Origin: Meconema thalassinum
Lineage: Eukaryota; Arthropoda; Insecta; Orthoptera; Tettigoniidae
Length of the DNA stretch: 64,000 bases
Direction of reading: 5' to 3'
Assembly: GCA_946902985.2 (NCBI GenBank)
Contig: OX336400.1
Location: 170,883,043 to 170,947,042, forward strand
Position 1 is the first letter of the stretch; every line of letters begins with the position of its first letter. The translations under genes and the position numbers were made by a program. Positions 40,101 to 50,889 of this stretch are shown here, piece after piece. Under the pieces are notes generated by a model. The model was given only the letters and a program-made list of their open reading frames with translations. It made no database searches and had not been told where the DNA came from.

Positions 40101-40331
40101 ATGGCGTGCGGCGAAAGCCGGAATAGTCTGGCATTAAAATGTATTCTGATCGATGACGATGTTTTTGAAGACATGCTAGATTTTCTTCGACCACTAACTT
40201 ATAAATAACGAAGGAATTACTTGAATGATTGCGACGACACAGAATTTATCATGAGATTCCGGTTGTCAAAACCTTCTGTGTTGAATGTTCTACACATGAC
40301 AGAACCTGACCTGGAATTCCCATTTGATAAG
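40101..40331 (+). pseudogene. HARBI1-like nuclease exon, N-terminal part
   Basis: From ATG 40101 the frame reads LKCILIDDDVFEDMLDFLRP and LTYK, a stop, then RRNYLNDCDDTEFIMRFRLS and KPSVLNVLHMTEPDLEFPFD. 'FxxRFRLSKxxVLxxL' followed by 'PDLEFP' is characteristic of the N-terminus of PIF/Harbinger (HARBI1-type) nucleases. The exon ends at a good splice-donor-like AA/GTAAGA (40332). One in-frame TAA breaks it, and no downstream DDE exon was found in the window. Confidence 0.6.
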
Positions 40332-40365
40332 TAAGATAGACTAGGCCCATGTACCATTCCTTATT

Positions 40366-40615
40366 TATGTGTAATATCGTGTGATGCATTACGGTGTAGC
40401 ACATGTAGTTAATTTAATAAAATACTACCTAGACGTCACAACATCAGTCCTCTTATTTTTTTACGTGTTAGTTATTGTTGTTTTAAGGGGCGGAACTACG
40501 AAGTCATCTGCCCCTTCTTTTACGTGTAATATCGTGTGATGCATTACGTTATAAAACATCCTAGTTAATTTAATTTAAAAAAGACTACATAAACGTTACA
40601 GCATCAGTATGCCTA
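40366..40615. repeat. duplicated 85-bp block around a small repeat fragment
   Basis: ACGTGTAATATCGTGTGATG occurs at about 40520 and nearly identically at about 40366. Each is followed by TAGTTAATTTAAT and CATCAGT. Between the copies, 40478-40517 contains GTTTTAAGGGGCGGAACTAC, resembling a common LINE/SINE 3'-end fragment. Confidence 0.7.
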
Positions 40616-41264
40616 CTCTTATTTTCAACGATTTCACGATACTCATCCACCTAGTAGATAGGGGTGGATAATTGTTTCTTTTATTCAACGAAAATTTCAC
40701 TGTCCCCGGCTCTTCTTACTCTTTTGCTCATCAGCCATGTTTGTTTTTAACCAAGGAGTATGTAACTTTTAAGCTTTTTCAGTTAACGGCTTGCTTGATT
40801 ATACCAAAGAATAAACAAATACCGCCACAATCATAATCTTTCAATGAGGTTTGTACAGCCCTTAAACATTGCTAATGCCAATCAGCGAATGTGCTGGTGA
40901 AACGCCATCGAGCTTAATAATGCCGATGTTAAAGTTAACATCGCATTTAGTGGCGGCTGCGTTGGTGAACCCGGCCCTAAAATCGAGAAAGAGCTTTCTA
41001 ACAACTATTCGACCATTGCAAGGAACAGCAGCATCAGCACGAGTTTCCATGTGGAAGGAGCGAACCAGCAATTGAATCGGTCGGAGATGAAAAGCATTAA
41101 GTCAAAAATGGTCATTTAAAAACAGTATTCTGAAGCATTGACCCAAGGGCCTTGGAACGGAATAGGAAAGAATTAAGTCAGCCTTCTATTTAATCTAGAA
41201 ACCACTGCTACATGTAGTGCGAACAGAGGAGAAAAGCATTAAGTCAATGACTTGCTGCCTTTCA
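40616..41264. other. unassigned sequence
   Basis: Overlapping 68-69-codon open frames exist on both strands at 40862-41075, with no motif I recognise. I leave them uncalled. Confidence 0.3.
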
Positions 41265-41541
41265 TGTCATACGTTGTTGGCATGTTAAAGAACCCATTTG
41301 AATTCAGTAGGCCGTGTTCAATGGCAAAATTAATCTCGGGATTTTCCGCCAACACAAAGTTCCTCCATTCTCTACTTGAAAGCGCTGTAGTGTCAAGGAG
41401 TTTAGATATCTAACCTCCTTGACTTTCATAGCGTTCAAAGGAACGACGAAATTCGACATGCAAGCTACCCTCTGGGTGTCAATTAACAAAGCTTGCACCA
41501 GGCACCCGAGGCCATACGATATTATTATTATTATTAGCGCC
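41265..41541 (+). mobile_element. SINE S7, 5'-truncated plus copy
   Basis: The body block TGGCATGTTAAAGAACCCATTT, then AATTAATCTCGGGATTTTCC, TCAAGGAGTTTAGATATCTA and GACATGCAAGCTACCCTCTG, ends in an (ATT)n tail at 41520-41536. The tRNA-like head seen in the copy at 55258-55641 is missing. Confidence 0.75.
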
Positions 41542-41607
41542 CATTCCGTACTTAATGTTGGTCGCACTGCAAGATTCGCGCGTGTTACAGTGCTACTGTA
41601 AATTACA

Positions 41608-42276
41608 TTTATGTTCGACCCTCACTATTATGGGTCTGAAAACAATATCATAATGATGGTCATTATAACACTCTTTTTCATTATGATACAGTTTCTCCAG
41701 CCAATCAGAGCTCGTTCATTGACCAATTAGGTAACGATACCTTCACGCGTGCGCTCAAAATCCAACATGTCGGACATAAACACAACATCGAACTATAATA
41801 AATTACCGACATGGAATACGCACCGCCCATATGTTCGCGTAAATAAACTGGCGAATATGAGACAACAAATAGCACTGTACCTTAATATAATTTCTACACA
41901 GCGCATTCGTTGTCTTCAAACAACTCCAGTGACAATATTACTGAGGGGCGGCAGATGTAAACATACGGCCACCATATGGCATTGCAAGCACACAGAGCGC
42001 ATGTGTCGGTCGTTCAAAGATCATGAAAGACAGAGATATAACACCCAACGCTCGCTCTGCGATCAGAACATTCAAGTAGCTGACTCTCAACAGATATTTA
42101 TGAATATTTATGTTAAAACATATAATAAAGTTATAATTATCGTCGAACATAAACAGTCGTATGCAACGAGCCTATAATGGTAATTAAGACACTCGTATGG
42201 AAATTATAAAACTCGCATACGCTCGTTTTATAAAAAATACTCGTGTCTTAATTATAGCCATTATAGGCTCGTTGCA
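41608..42276 (-). mobile_element. hairpin-ended MITE, copy 2 (uninterrupted)
   Basis: The opposite orientation to copy 1. It starts TTTATGTTCGACCCTCACTA and ends with the hairpin module (about 42165-42276: GCAACGAGCCTATAATGG ... CCATTATAGGCTCGTTGC). TCGAACATAAA at about 42146 is the inverted partner of the start. It supplies the empty site that proves the LTR-element target duplication in copy 1. A SINE S2 follows directly at its right edge. Confidence 0.78.
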
Positions 42277-42611
42277 AGCCTCCCTGGCTTAGGCAGCAGC
42301 ACGCCGGCCTCTCACCGCTGGGTCCGTGATTCAAATCCCGGTCACTCCATGTGAGATCTGTGCTGGACAAAACGGAGGCAGACAGGTTTTTCTCCGGGTA
42401 CTCCGGTTTTCCCTGTCCACATTTCATTCCAGCAACACTCTCCACTGTCATTTCATTTCATCTGTCATTCATTTAATCATTGCCCCAGAGGAGTGCGTCA
42501 GGCCTCGGCAGCCGGCACAGTTCATATCCTCGCCGCTAGATGGGGGCTTCATTCATTCCATTCCTGACCCGGTCGGAGACTGGAAGCAGGCTGTGGATTT
42601 TCATTTTCATT
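42277..42611 (+). mobile_element. SINE S2, full-length
   Basis: Complete S2 from AAGCCTCCCTGGCTTAGG to TTTTCATTTTC. It abuts the MITE hairpin. I see no good target duplication, so one boundary may have been altered. Confidence 0.88.
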
Positions 42612-42789
42612 CCGCTAACACACATATAACCTGAATCGTTGCTTCACAACAAAGATGACTAATATAGTGTGTTTGTTAAGTTCTGTTCTGTCAATGACGT
42701 TTTATCTGTCTCCAGAAAAGTAGTGAAATTTGACATAATACTTTTCAGCTCCGGCCGATTCTATTAGTCTGACTGGAACTGAGAGAATC

Positions 42790-42995
42790 TCCACCTCCTG
42801 GTCACACACAGAGCTGGCTAATCTGGAAATCCCTGAACAGACTGCGAGCTGAAGTTGCAAGATTATGGGACAACTTATATAAGTGGTATTTTCCTATCAA
42901 GACGGTTCTAGTGATAGTGGCGAATTTCGCACAATACAGTATCTCTTATGTTGTCCGTTGTGCCCCTCTAGATGTACAATGAGTGATTGAACTCT
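42790..42995 (+). pseudogene. LINE D-like C-terminal fragment
   Basis: Reads IWKSLNRLRAEVARLWDNLY, then in another frame SGEFRTIQYLLCCPLCPSRC. This matches the C-terminal end seen at 26500-26670 (WKVLNRLRTG ... CGEHQDHQHLLNC). It lacks the RT core. Confidence 0.65.
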
Positions 42996-43080
42996 AGAAA
43001 ATTCAAATGCTCTTGAAGTAGCTGGGTAAGTATTGGGCAGGAACTGTTTGAAGTTGCATGATCTCGTGTCAAATTATATA

Positions 43081-44373
43081 AGGTGCGTTCAAAAAGTAAC
43101 GAGCCGGAGGCTGTAATGCGCAACCGGTGACGACATCGGCTAATCGTGGCGTGTGTAACGAGGTGTGGTTCCGACCAGAGTGTGGAAGGTCACAGCCCGT
43201 CACTAGAAGGCACGCGTGCAAGTCACGTGACGATACAAAGCGAGCAGCAGCATGCATCAATCGTCCAACCAAGACCAAGACAGTAGGCCGCTCGACATGC
43301 TTTCTGGTGTGGTTGAAGACTGTGGGGCACCCATTGGGCACACACTTTCCGCAAGTGCAGTCGTTCCTTCATGATGGTGTGCACACTTCCGACGCTCAAT
43401 CCGACCACGGCGGCTATGGCGTTCACTGTCACTCGACGGTCCTGGGTAGTATGAGTGCATCAACCAGCTGGACGTTGTCATCAGTAATGCAGGGGGGAGA
43501 GGGGGGGGGGGGGGGTGCTCCAGACCGGGCATCATCGGCTAACGACACCGGTCCTTCCCTGAAGCGCTTGTGCCACGCCTTGACGCTTGCAAGGTGACGA
43601 CATCGGCTAATCGTGGCGTGTGTAACGAGGTGTGGTTCCGACCAGAGCGTGGAATGTCACAGCCCGTCGCTAGAGGGCATGTGTGCCCGTCACGTGACGA
43701 TACAAAGCGAGCAGCAGCATGCATAAATCGTGCAACGCTGCCAGTCGCATTGCAAACAGTGACATGGAGGCGTCAGACGAAGAGCAAAGAGGTGTTGTTC
43801 GGTTTCTGACAGCGAAAGGAGTAGGGGTACCAATATTCACCGCCGAATGACACAAGTGTACGGCGAACACTGCTTGTCCCTTTCAAGGGTCAAGGCGTGG
43901 CACAAGCGCTTCAGGGAAGGACGGGTGTCGTTAGCCGACGATGCTCGGTCTGGGGCACCCCCCTGCATTACCGATGACAACGCCCAGCTGGTTGATGCAC
44001 TCTTTACCCAGGACCGCCGAGTGACAGTGAACGCCATAGCCGCCGTGGTCGGATTGAGCGTCGGAAGTGTGCACACCATCATGAAGGAACGACTGCACTT
44101 GCGGAAAGTGTGTGCCCAATGGGTGCCCCACAGTCTTCAACCACACCAGGAAGCATGTCGAATGGCCTACTGTCTTGGTCTTGGTTGGACGATTGATGCA
44201 TGCTGCTGCTCGCTTTGTATCGTCACGAGACGTGCACGCGTGCCCTCTAGCGACGGGCTGTGACCTACCACGCTTTGGTTGGAACCACACCTCGTTACAC
44301 ATGCCAAGATTACCCGATGTTGTCACCGGTTTGCCCATTACAGCCTCCGGCTCGTTACTTTCTGAACGTACCT
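43081..44373. mobile_element. palindromic mariner derivative
   Basis: The ends AGGTGCGTTCAAAAAGTAAC and its complement (…ACTTTCTGAACGTACCT) are flanked by TA (43079-43080, 44374-44375), as in mariner. Arms of roughly 490-510 bp (43081-43590 and about 43880-44373) are inverted copies of each other. Each arm joins 5'-UTR sequence to the transposase helix-turn-helix region in the reverse order. About 290 bp in the centre carry a further UTR copy and the true start of the transposase. The DDD catalytic half is absent. A G run (43499-43515) interrupts the left arm. Confidence 0.8.
43763..44170 (+). pseudogene. mariner transposase N-terminal domain
   Basis: ATG 43763 gives MEASDEEQRGVVRFLTAKGV. 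After a 1-base shift near 43826 it reads NIHRRMTQVYGEHCLSLSRV, AWHKRFREGRVSLADDARSG, RRVTVNAIAAVVGLSVGSVH and MKERLHLRKVCAQWVPHSL. These are the two helix-turn-helix DNA-binding motifs and the WVPH linker of mariner transposases. After about 44150 the frame runs into inverted UTR sequence, so the catalytic domain is missing. The part from AWHKRF to WVPHSL occurs again inverted at about 43290-43580. Confidence 0.88.
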
Positions 44374-44375
44374 TA

Positions 44376-45116
44376 TATATGATAGCCAGATTCAAGAGGA
44401 ATAGTTTAGGCTATGTAGCATTAGGCTACACCTCTCATGTAACCATAAAGATTGATTTTTGTTCAGAAGTCGGGGGAACAAGAGCCCCCGAACAGCTTCA
44501 ATAATAGGCTACCTAAGTCTATTGTTGCCTGGTAATGCGGGCTGCATCACGTCGCACGTACCAGTGTTCTGGTGCAGAATTGCGAGCTGCTTATAAATTG
44601 CAGTCACGGGGAGTAATTAGTGTAAAAAGATTTCTTAGGCCCCTTAAAACGGTTATTATCATGACAATAGTATGTCTCTGTATAAGGGCGATGTTGTCGG
44701 TGCAGTATACTGAGGTTATCAGCTGCAATACGCGTTGGTGCTTTTCGATCCTTATCCTTGAGCGCTCCAGTTCTGTAGTGGTATTCATTATCATCCAAAA
44801 AACAAATAAATCCACCGGGCGAAGCTGGGAACTACTGCTAGTAAATAAATAAATCCAGCCATGCAACATGGCTCCCAATTTGCCTTCAGTCGAAGATGCA
44901 TGCATATTCGCCGATCCCCCTTCATATAACATGGCCCTAAAGTGCCGGCTTATTATGATTGGTGGAAGGTGACAGATGATTCGCACTCTCGTCCACAGAT
45001 AGCGCACCACATCTACAGATAATGCGAGGAAGATGCAGATGTCAGAAGAATATTTTTTCCATAGTTTCAGATTTATCGTTCAGGCAGTTTCAGACTCATA
45101 CATGTTAAAGAAAAGG
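44376..45116. other. unassigned sequence with a distant inverted match
   Basis: About 44942-45010 (TGATTGGTGGAAG ... GATTCGCACTCTCGTCCA) matches 50253-50335 in reverse orientation at roughly 75-80 percent by eye. I see no credible ORF. Confidence 0.4.
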
Positions 45117-45950
45117 TGTTGTTGTTGTTGTTGTTGTTTGAGCTTCAGTCTTTTGACTGGATTGATGCAGCACTCCATGCCTCTCTGTCCTGAGCTAATC
45201 GTTTCATCTCTATATAGCAACCACATCCTACATCCGAGGGAATCTGTTTAACATATTCTAACCTTGATCTACCCCTACAGTTCTTGTCCTCGACCCTTCC
45301 TTCCATAACTAAGCTTGCTATTCCTGGGTGTCTTAGTGTCCTACCAACCTATCTCTTCTCTTCATTAGCATTCGCCTGAAACATCTCTCCTCTCCCACTC
45401 GTCTTAATACCTCTTCGTTTGTAACCCTATCTACCCATCTGATCTTCAACATTCTCCTGTAACACCACATTTCAAACGCTTCAATTCTCCTCTTTCCTGC
45501 TGCACCAATAGTCCAAGTTTCACTTCCATAGAGTGCGACGCTCCAGACAAAGGTTTTCAAAAATGTCTTCCTAATACCTTAATCTATATTCGATGTCAAC
45601 AGATTCCTTTTCTGTAGAAATGCTTTCCTTGCCTGAGCCAACCTACTTTTTATATCCTCTTTGCTTCGTCCATCACTGGTTATTTTGCTTCCTAAGTAAC
45701 AGAAGTCTCCTACTTCCTTTAGTTTCTCCCCTACCAATTTGATGTCCAGAGAGGTTTCTGATTTATTGCGGCTGCATTCCAATATTTTTGTTTTACATTT
45801 ATTAATTTTCATCATGAATTCTTTCCTCAAGACGGAGTCCATACCATTCAAAAAATAATTCAAATCCTCAGGCGTGTCGGCCAAGATGACGATGTCATCA
45901 GCAAATCTCAGAGTTGAAATTATTTCTCCTTGAATCTTCACTCCCATTTT
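45117..45950 (-). pseudogene. LINE A 3' part with RT catalytic box
   Basis: Minus strand, 45947-45579: VKIQGEIISTLRFADDIVIL (FADD box), DLNYFLNGMDSVLRKEFMMK, CYLGSKITSDGRSKEDIKSR and ARKAFLQKRNLLTSNID. After a frame change, 45560-45333 reads VALYGSETWTIGAAGKRRIE and VDRVTNEEVLRRVGEERCF. It ends in a (CAA)n tail (45117-45138). It is longer than the other two LINE A copies and includes the back half of the RT palm. Endonuclease and fingers are lost. Confidence 0.88.
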
Positions 45951-47064
45951 AAATTTAAATGCGAAGTTTCACTTTTGTAGCTCAAGCTGTTTCGGAAAGT
46001 CTTTTTTCAACCCATAATGTTTCACCAGCTAGAAACTAAATTTCATAAACTTGAAGTGAAAAAGAGAAAATCGTATGTCTAAAGGTTTCCGAGATGTGAG
46101 AGTGCGTAGTATTTCAATGGAATTTCAACTTGCGCGTTTATTAAGTAGTGTTGTCCTTTCTGAATTGAGTTCTCCCGTTCATTACTTTTGGAATTATATC
46201 CTCTTTGTTTCGAATTGCGATTATATCAGATGGGTGGCAATTTCACTGTCCATATGGCATTATGCATTATAATTTCACGAGTGGGATAGCAGACAAGACT
46301 TCAAAACATTTCGTGATTTATTTCTCCAACTGTACGGTACAGTATGTGCTAAAATAGGTCTCATTGGAATACTGTATGTAGTAACTAAACGTAGCTTAGG
46401 TCACGACAAAGCCTACTCAGAATAGACCATGAGCAGTGGAAGGTAGAGGCGTTGTAACATATTGGTGATAGAAATGTTGTATCATGGAGGCTTCCTTCTT
46501 GAAAACAGCATTGGCGTCATGAGAGGGGGTTATAATAAGCTGCAAAGAAGACCATGTTTTGGTACTTCTTAAAAATTGTTCCGTATATCTAAAGGAAAAC
46601 TACGTATTCAAATCTAGTCTCATTCGACAACACCAAAGATATAAATATCGAAAATCGATAACGAAACAATTCATTCGTACGACAAAAAGACATGTATACC
46701 TGCATCCCAATCAAAAAAATGATGGAAATAATTAATTCTAACCTGTTACAGAATGGAAAATTGAGTACGATTGAATTCATCAATACTTAGTTCACTTTCA
46801 ACAATAACTATATTCAATTTAATGTAGTAATTTAATAGTATAATTGCGCACGAAAGTGCATTTGGAATGAATACATCATAGGCTAATATCACAAACACTG
46901 TCAGATGAGAAGTTAAATAGACCAGCGGTGCATGGTTTCCACCGGCCTCCACCACAAACCGCGCTCGAGACCCGGATCCCACCAACCCACCGACCAGTGC
47001 GCGCCCCATATTACATGATCCTTGGTCTGTGATCGATATCATAATAATAAAGGAACTGCGCAAA
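45951..47064. other. unassigned, possibly single-copy sequence
   Basis: No supported gene, RNA or repeat in 1.1 kb between two minus-strand LINEs. Confidence 0.3.
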
Positions 47065-47072
47065 ATTGTGCA

Positions 47073-48770
47073 TTACATTTTCCAGTACTCCAATATGGAC
47101 AGTGTTCTCTCAGAGCATTTACTAAAATGATATCGACCACACTGTTTAGCACATAATATGCACACACACTGCTCAGAAGGTCCATGAAAGCAACGCCGCA
47201 CGCACAGCTTATGATGGAAGCCGTGCACAGCAAGTCTATTCAGAGCACTCCTCATTTCATTGTTCGGTTCAGTCCAATTTCTCTGAGACATGGCATCAGT
47301 CCCATAGAATTCTATGTCGATTTCCGCTCGCTTTCTTTGTCTCATCCTTAGGAATTCCCGTTCCTGTCCAGTAGAAGGCAACTGCAATCGAGATCTTAAG
47401 TCTTCAACAAGAAAAGTTTCCCTGGCAAGTTCATAAACAAGTCGGGAGTGTGTGTATTTTGATACTCCCAGGGCAGCCTTTAAGTATCGCGCTTTGACTT
47501 TTTCAATTGATCTGAGATCGCTCAAGCTTAATTTATCCCAGACTATGTCTAACCCATATGTGAGGATCGGAACAATCTTAGCATCAAAGAGTGCTAAGGC
47601 GGATTTCAGTGAAAGTCGAGATATGCTTCTAATATCGAAAATAGCTTTAGTGGCCGATGCCACCCGCTGTTTTATGTGAATCCTGAAGGATTGCATGGTA
47701 GTTTGCAGAGTCAAGCCTAGATAGGTGAAGCTATTTACAATTTGAAGGGGAGTTTGTTTCAAAATTATACTGTCGTCCTTGGACGCTCGTCCGCCTTCCC
47801 TGAAGATCATATATTTCGTTTTCTCGACATTAACCTGCAAATCGTTGGTAGACGCCCATGCCTCCAGAGAGGAAACAGCCGATTGTAGCTCACTGATGTC
47901 ACGGGAGCCCAGAAACATATCATCCGCATAAATGTACAGTTTTATTTCCGGTGAGTCTTCTTTAATCGCTCGAACAACATCGTGGGTTGCGACGTTAAAA
48001 AGAAAGGGACTCAGGGGGTCTCCCTGAAGCACGCCATTTGTTTGCAATATCTCTTTCGATATTGTTACATTGTCAGAAATTTGAACGTAGTTACTCCTTA
48101 ATATATTATGGATCAGGATTGTGAGTGGTTTGTTGTCCTTCACCAACTCATCTAGTTTCGAGGAAATTATGACCCGGTTTAAGTTGTCGAAAGCCTTTGT
48201 AAAATCAATGAAAACTGCGTGAAATTTGCCTCGTGGTGATTTAAGGGCGTTTTCAACATCATCCTTGAGATTTTTAATGGCCTGAATTGTACTCCTCCCC
48301 CTTCTAAATCCAAATTGCTCTTCTGGTATCTTACTATCAATTTCATCGGTGAGCCGTTTTGCCACAAGTTTGGTGAGTACTTTGAGAATATTATTTTCTA
48401 ACGCGATCCCTCTATAGGAATTGGGGTCAAACTGGTCTCCTTTCCCCTTATAGAGCATCTTCAATGTTGACAATTTCCACGTGGAAGGAACGTCTCCTGA
48501 TCTCAAACAAAGATTCATTAAATTTGTAAATACCGGTGATAGCACGGTACCTGCTGTTTTAATGTGCTCATTAAAGATGCCATCTGGCCCAGACGCTTTT
48601 CCGTTCTTCAGAGTCATTAGAGTACTACGAACCTCATCTGATGTGAACAAGGGGATAGCAGTGCCATCTTGTTCAGATGGTTTCATTTGGAATGCTGTTA
48701 AGGTTCCCTTCTGATTTAATATGGCAGTGAAGTGTTGCTCCCAAATACTCATGTCAATTTTCCCAACCAT
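47073..48770 (-). CDS. LINE C reverse transcriptase ORF (565 codons)
   Basis: An uninterrupted frame with the RT motifs in order: LKMLYKGKGDQFDPNSYRGI, PEEQFGFRRGRSTIQAI, FHAVFIDFTKAFDNLNRVII, NGVLQGDPLSPFLFNVATHD, LYIYADDMFLGSRD (YADD catalytic aspartates) and FTYLGLTLQTTMQSF. The C-terminal region has LARETFLVEDLRSRL, VHGFHHKLCVRRCF and a Cys-rich end CVCILCAKQCGRYHF. The first ATG follows a stop directly, and the upstream linker continues in another frame, so the true polyprotein is broken by one shift. Confidence 0.9.
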   Translation of the reverse strand: MVGKIDMSIWEQHFTAILNQKGTLTAFQMKPSEQDGTAIPLFTSDEVRSTLMTLKNGKASGPDGIFNEHIKTAGTVLSPVFTNLMNLCLRSGDVPSTWKLSTLKMLYKGKGDQFDPNSYRGIALENNILKVLTKLVAKRLTDEIDSKIPEEQFGFRRGRSTIQAIKNLKDDVENALKSPRGKFHAVFIDFTKAFDNLNRVIISSKLDELVKDNKPLTILIHNILRSNYVQISDNVTISKEILQTNGVLQGDPLSPFLFNVATHDVVRAIKEDSPEIKLYIYADDMFLGSRDISELQSAVSSLEAWASTNDLQVNVEKTKYMIFREGGRASKDDSIILKQTPLQIVNSFTYLGLTLQTTMQSFRIHIKQRVASATKAIFDIRSISRLSLKSALALFDAKIVPILTYGLDIVWDKLSLSDLRSIEKVKARYLKAALGVSKYTHSRLVYELARETFLVEDLRSRLQLPSTGQEREFLRMRQRKRAEIDIEFYGTDAMSQRNWTEPNNEMRSALNRLAVHGFHHKLCVRRCFHGPSEQCVCILCAKQCGRYHFSKCSERTLSILEYWKM

Positions 48771-48779
48771 TTACCATTT

Positions 48780-49905
48780 GCGTTTTCCTTGGTGTTAATG
48801 CTAAGTAAGGGTTCGCTTTCGCATTCTCCACCATTTTGGCCACCTCAAGTTCAATAAAGTCCTTTCGTGTCTTCTTGAGTAATTCCTTATAATTCTTCCT
48901 CAAAGTGCCGTATATATCTAGGTCCTCATGTCTATTGCTTGCTCGCGCTACGTGAAGGGCCTGTAATACTCGTTTTCTCTCGAAATAGCAGGTGTGGTTA
49001 AACCAGTTTTGTGATTTTCGTTAGCGAAATAGTGGAACTGATGATTTAATAATGTCCTCAAGGGCAGAGGCGGCTGAGTCAAGATCACTTGCTTCAATTC
49101 TATTGTTAAAGTGAATTAACTTGTTGGTATTTTGAGTCAGTAGGCTTTCATTAAGTTTACGTGAAATGTTTAGGACGCGTTTTGACTCTATCTTGAGTGG
49201 AATACGAGCAGCCACAGTAAAGTGCGCTACAACAGGGCAATGCTTTTTAAGTGGAGCTTCGGAGCTGGAATAACACACCCTATATTCGGACAACTCGATC
49301 CCAGCACCCTTGAAGAAAATTAAGTCTATCGTACTTTAGCCGTTGCATGCGAAATATGTTCTGTCCGCCGCTTTGTTAACAAGAGTGTATCCTTCTTCCG
49401 CCATCAACTGCAGTAGTACATGTTTCCTATGGTTGTCAGTATCTACTCTGCAGTTGAAATCCCCTGCAATGATAATATTACTCCCGGGGTGCGTTTTTTC
49501 TAGTGAAATCATAATTGTTGCTATAATATCTTCTGGGAGTGTTGATGGATCGATGTATATGCCTATTATTGTTAAGCTAGCTGATTTTAGGATTATGGTG
49601 TCCTCGTCTTTGTACCGTGTTGAAAAACTCCCTAGGGTAGGTTTAAAATAACAAGATACACCCCTGACGGGTCGACCGCTTGGTCCTTGAGTGGCGAAGA
49701 CGTGTTCCGAATAAAATCCATTATGGCCACTTGGCTGCAATAAATATTTATTATTAATAAAATCCATTAATGTCTATTGCCTTTGTTGCGAAAGTCTCAG
49801 TGAGAATTAGGAAATCCTGCTTATCTAGAAGATCACTCTGAGCTAGATCTAGAACGCTCCTCAATCCTTCCACTTTCCATAGAAGAAGATTCATATTCGA
49901 ACCTC
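48780..49905 (-). pseudogene. LINE C AP-type endonuclease and linker, frameshifted
   Basis: Read from 49905 down: LLLWKVEGLRSVLDLAQSDL and DFLILTETFATKAID (start of the exonuclease-endonuclease-phosphatase fold). In 49767-49336 follow GFYSEHVFATQGPSGRPVRG, LTIIGIYIDPSTLPEDI and NIIIAGDFNCRVDTDNHRKH (the GDFN catalytic motif). A second frame at 49293-49021 and a third down to 48780 (RKSQNWFNHTCYFERKRVLQ) give the linker to RT. Confidence 0.8.
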
Positions 49906-50087
49906 GCCCCTCGTCTTTGGGAACGAAAAAGACGATATCGTCTGACGAGAGCCCCTTTTGGCCAAAGTTCCGGTGATATGACTTTGTGAAGATCTGTCAT
50001 GGGAATGCCAACTTTGAAGGCTTTGAGATTTCCTTGCGTTTGTAATTGTTCACAATCATATATCTCGGTAACGTGCAGATTCTTCAA
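49906..50087 (-). pseudogene. LINE C ORF1 C-terminal end
   Basis: KNLHVTEIYDCEQLQTQGNL, then AFKVGIPMTDLHKVISPELW and PKGALVRRYRLFRSQRRG. 'Fkv ... dl.kV..pelWPkGv.VRrfr' is the standard C-terminal signature of many insect LINE ORF1 proteins. The element is cut upstream of this at about 50105. Confidence 0.7.
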
Positions 50088-50105
50088 ATGTAGTAATTTA
50101 CAAAC

Positions 50106-50761
50106 AAAAAGATAGTCTCAGAATGGGTTCTCCTGCACAATATAATAATATAATTATGGAGTTAGACGAGTTGCGAGGTGCAAATCAGCTGTCCAGCGCC
50201 TGCCAGGAGCTTTCTCTAAAGATCTCAGCCACAGTGATCTCAGCATACGGGAGGGCGCGCGCTATCTATGGACGAGAGTGCGAATCAACTGTAGTTCAAC
50301 CTCCCACTTCCACCAATCATAAGCCATTATTTAAAGGTCTATGCTAGGCGAACATAGCCTTGAGTGTGTGATATGAATATTGCCTCGTGTTACAGAAGGC
50401 AGAGATACGAAATCATTGTAACTTATATTAGAGTTGCCTCGTATGTAAATAACTCAAATTATCACTAGAGGCGCTTAAAATAACCTTGATAGTAGGTCAG
50501 GAAATAGTATGTGCCTACATCCGTACCGGTAAATGGCGTAACCAACACACGTTCGAATAACACGCGTTTTTATGAGCAACAACTTGCCATTAAGAAAATA
50601 TGTTATTCCGGTAAAACAACAGCTTGCCATCAAGATAATATACAGTATGTTAAAATGTCCTGTATACACATGTATTGATACCAGAGAATCAAGAACGCGG
50701 ATAGCGTGTAGGTCTAAAGCTCATTCCGTTGGTTAGCAAAAAGTTCCGAAAACGTTTTTGT
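50106..50761. other. unassigned sequence
   Basis: Contains the inverted partner (about 50253-50335) of the 44942-45010 block. Otherwise I recognise nothing. Confidence 0.35.
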
Positions 50762-50860
50762 TGTTAATTGATTTGAGGGACTTGGGACTTCTTGTCATTA
50801 GCCCCATGAAGTTGGGTGTGTGTTGAACTTGTTTGATAACTTGTATTTATGTGATGTGTG
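50762..50860 (-). mobile_element. diverged S1-type tail fragment
   Basis: TTAGCCCCATGAAGTTGGGT and GTGTGTTGAACTTGTTTGAT follow the order of the S1 tail on the minus strand with many changes. It is an old copy or a related SINE. Confidence 0.5.
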
Positions 50861-50889
50861 TGCTCGCTGCGTATGGTAGTGGCTAGTAA

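Larger units (their letters stand above)
47065..50105 (-). mobile_element. LINE C, nearly 3 kb, truncated within ORF1
   Basis: From right to left: the end of ORF1, endonuclease pieces, a linker, and a complete RT ORF with a short 3' end. It is the most complete non-LTR element in the window. It has at least two frame breaks in the endonuclease region and one just before the RT ORF (near 48771). A shorter relic is at 7445-7930. The clade is uncertain (AP-endonuclease type with ORF1). Confidence 0.85.

Noticed and set aside
40862..41075. 68-69-codon frames on both strands
   Set aside because: No domain, start context or homologous copy in the window supports either one.
43127..43597. 156-codon plus-strand frame in the mariner left arm
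   Set aside because: It is the antisense of the transposase DNA-binding domain and reads through a G run.
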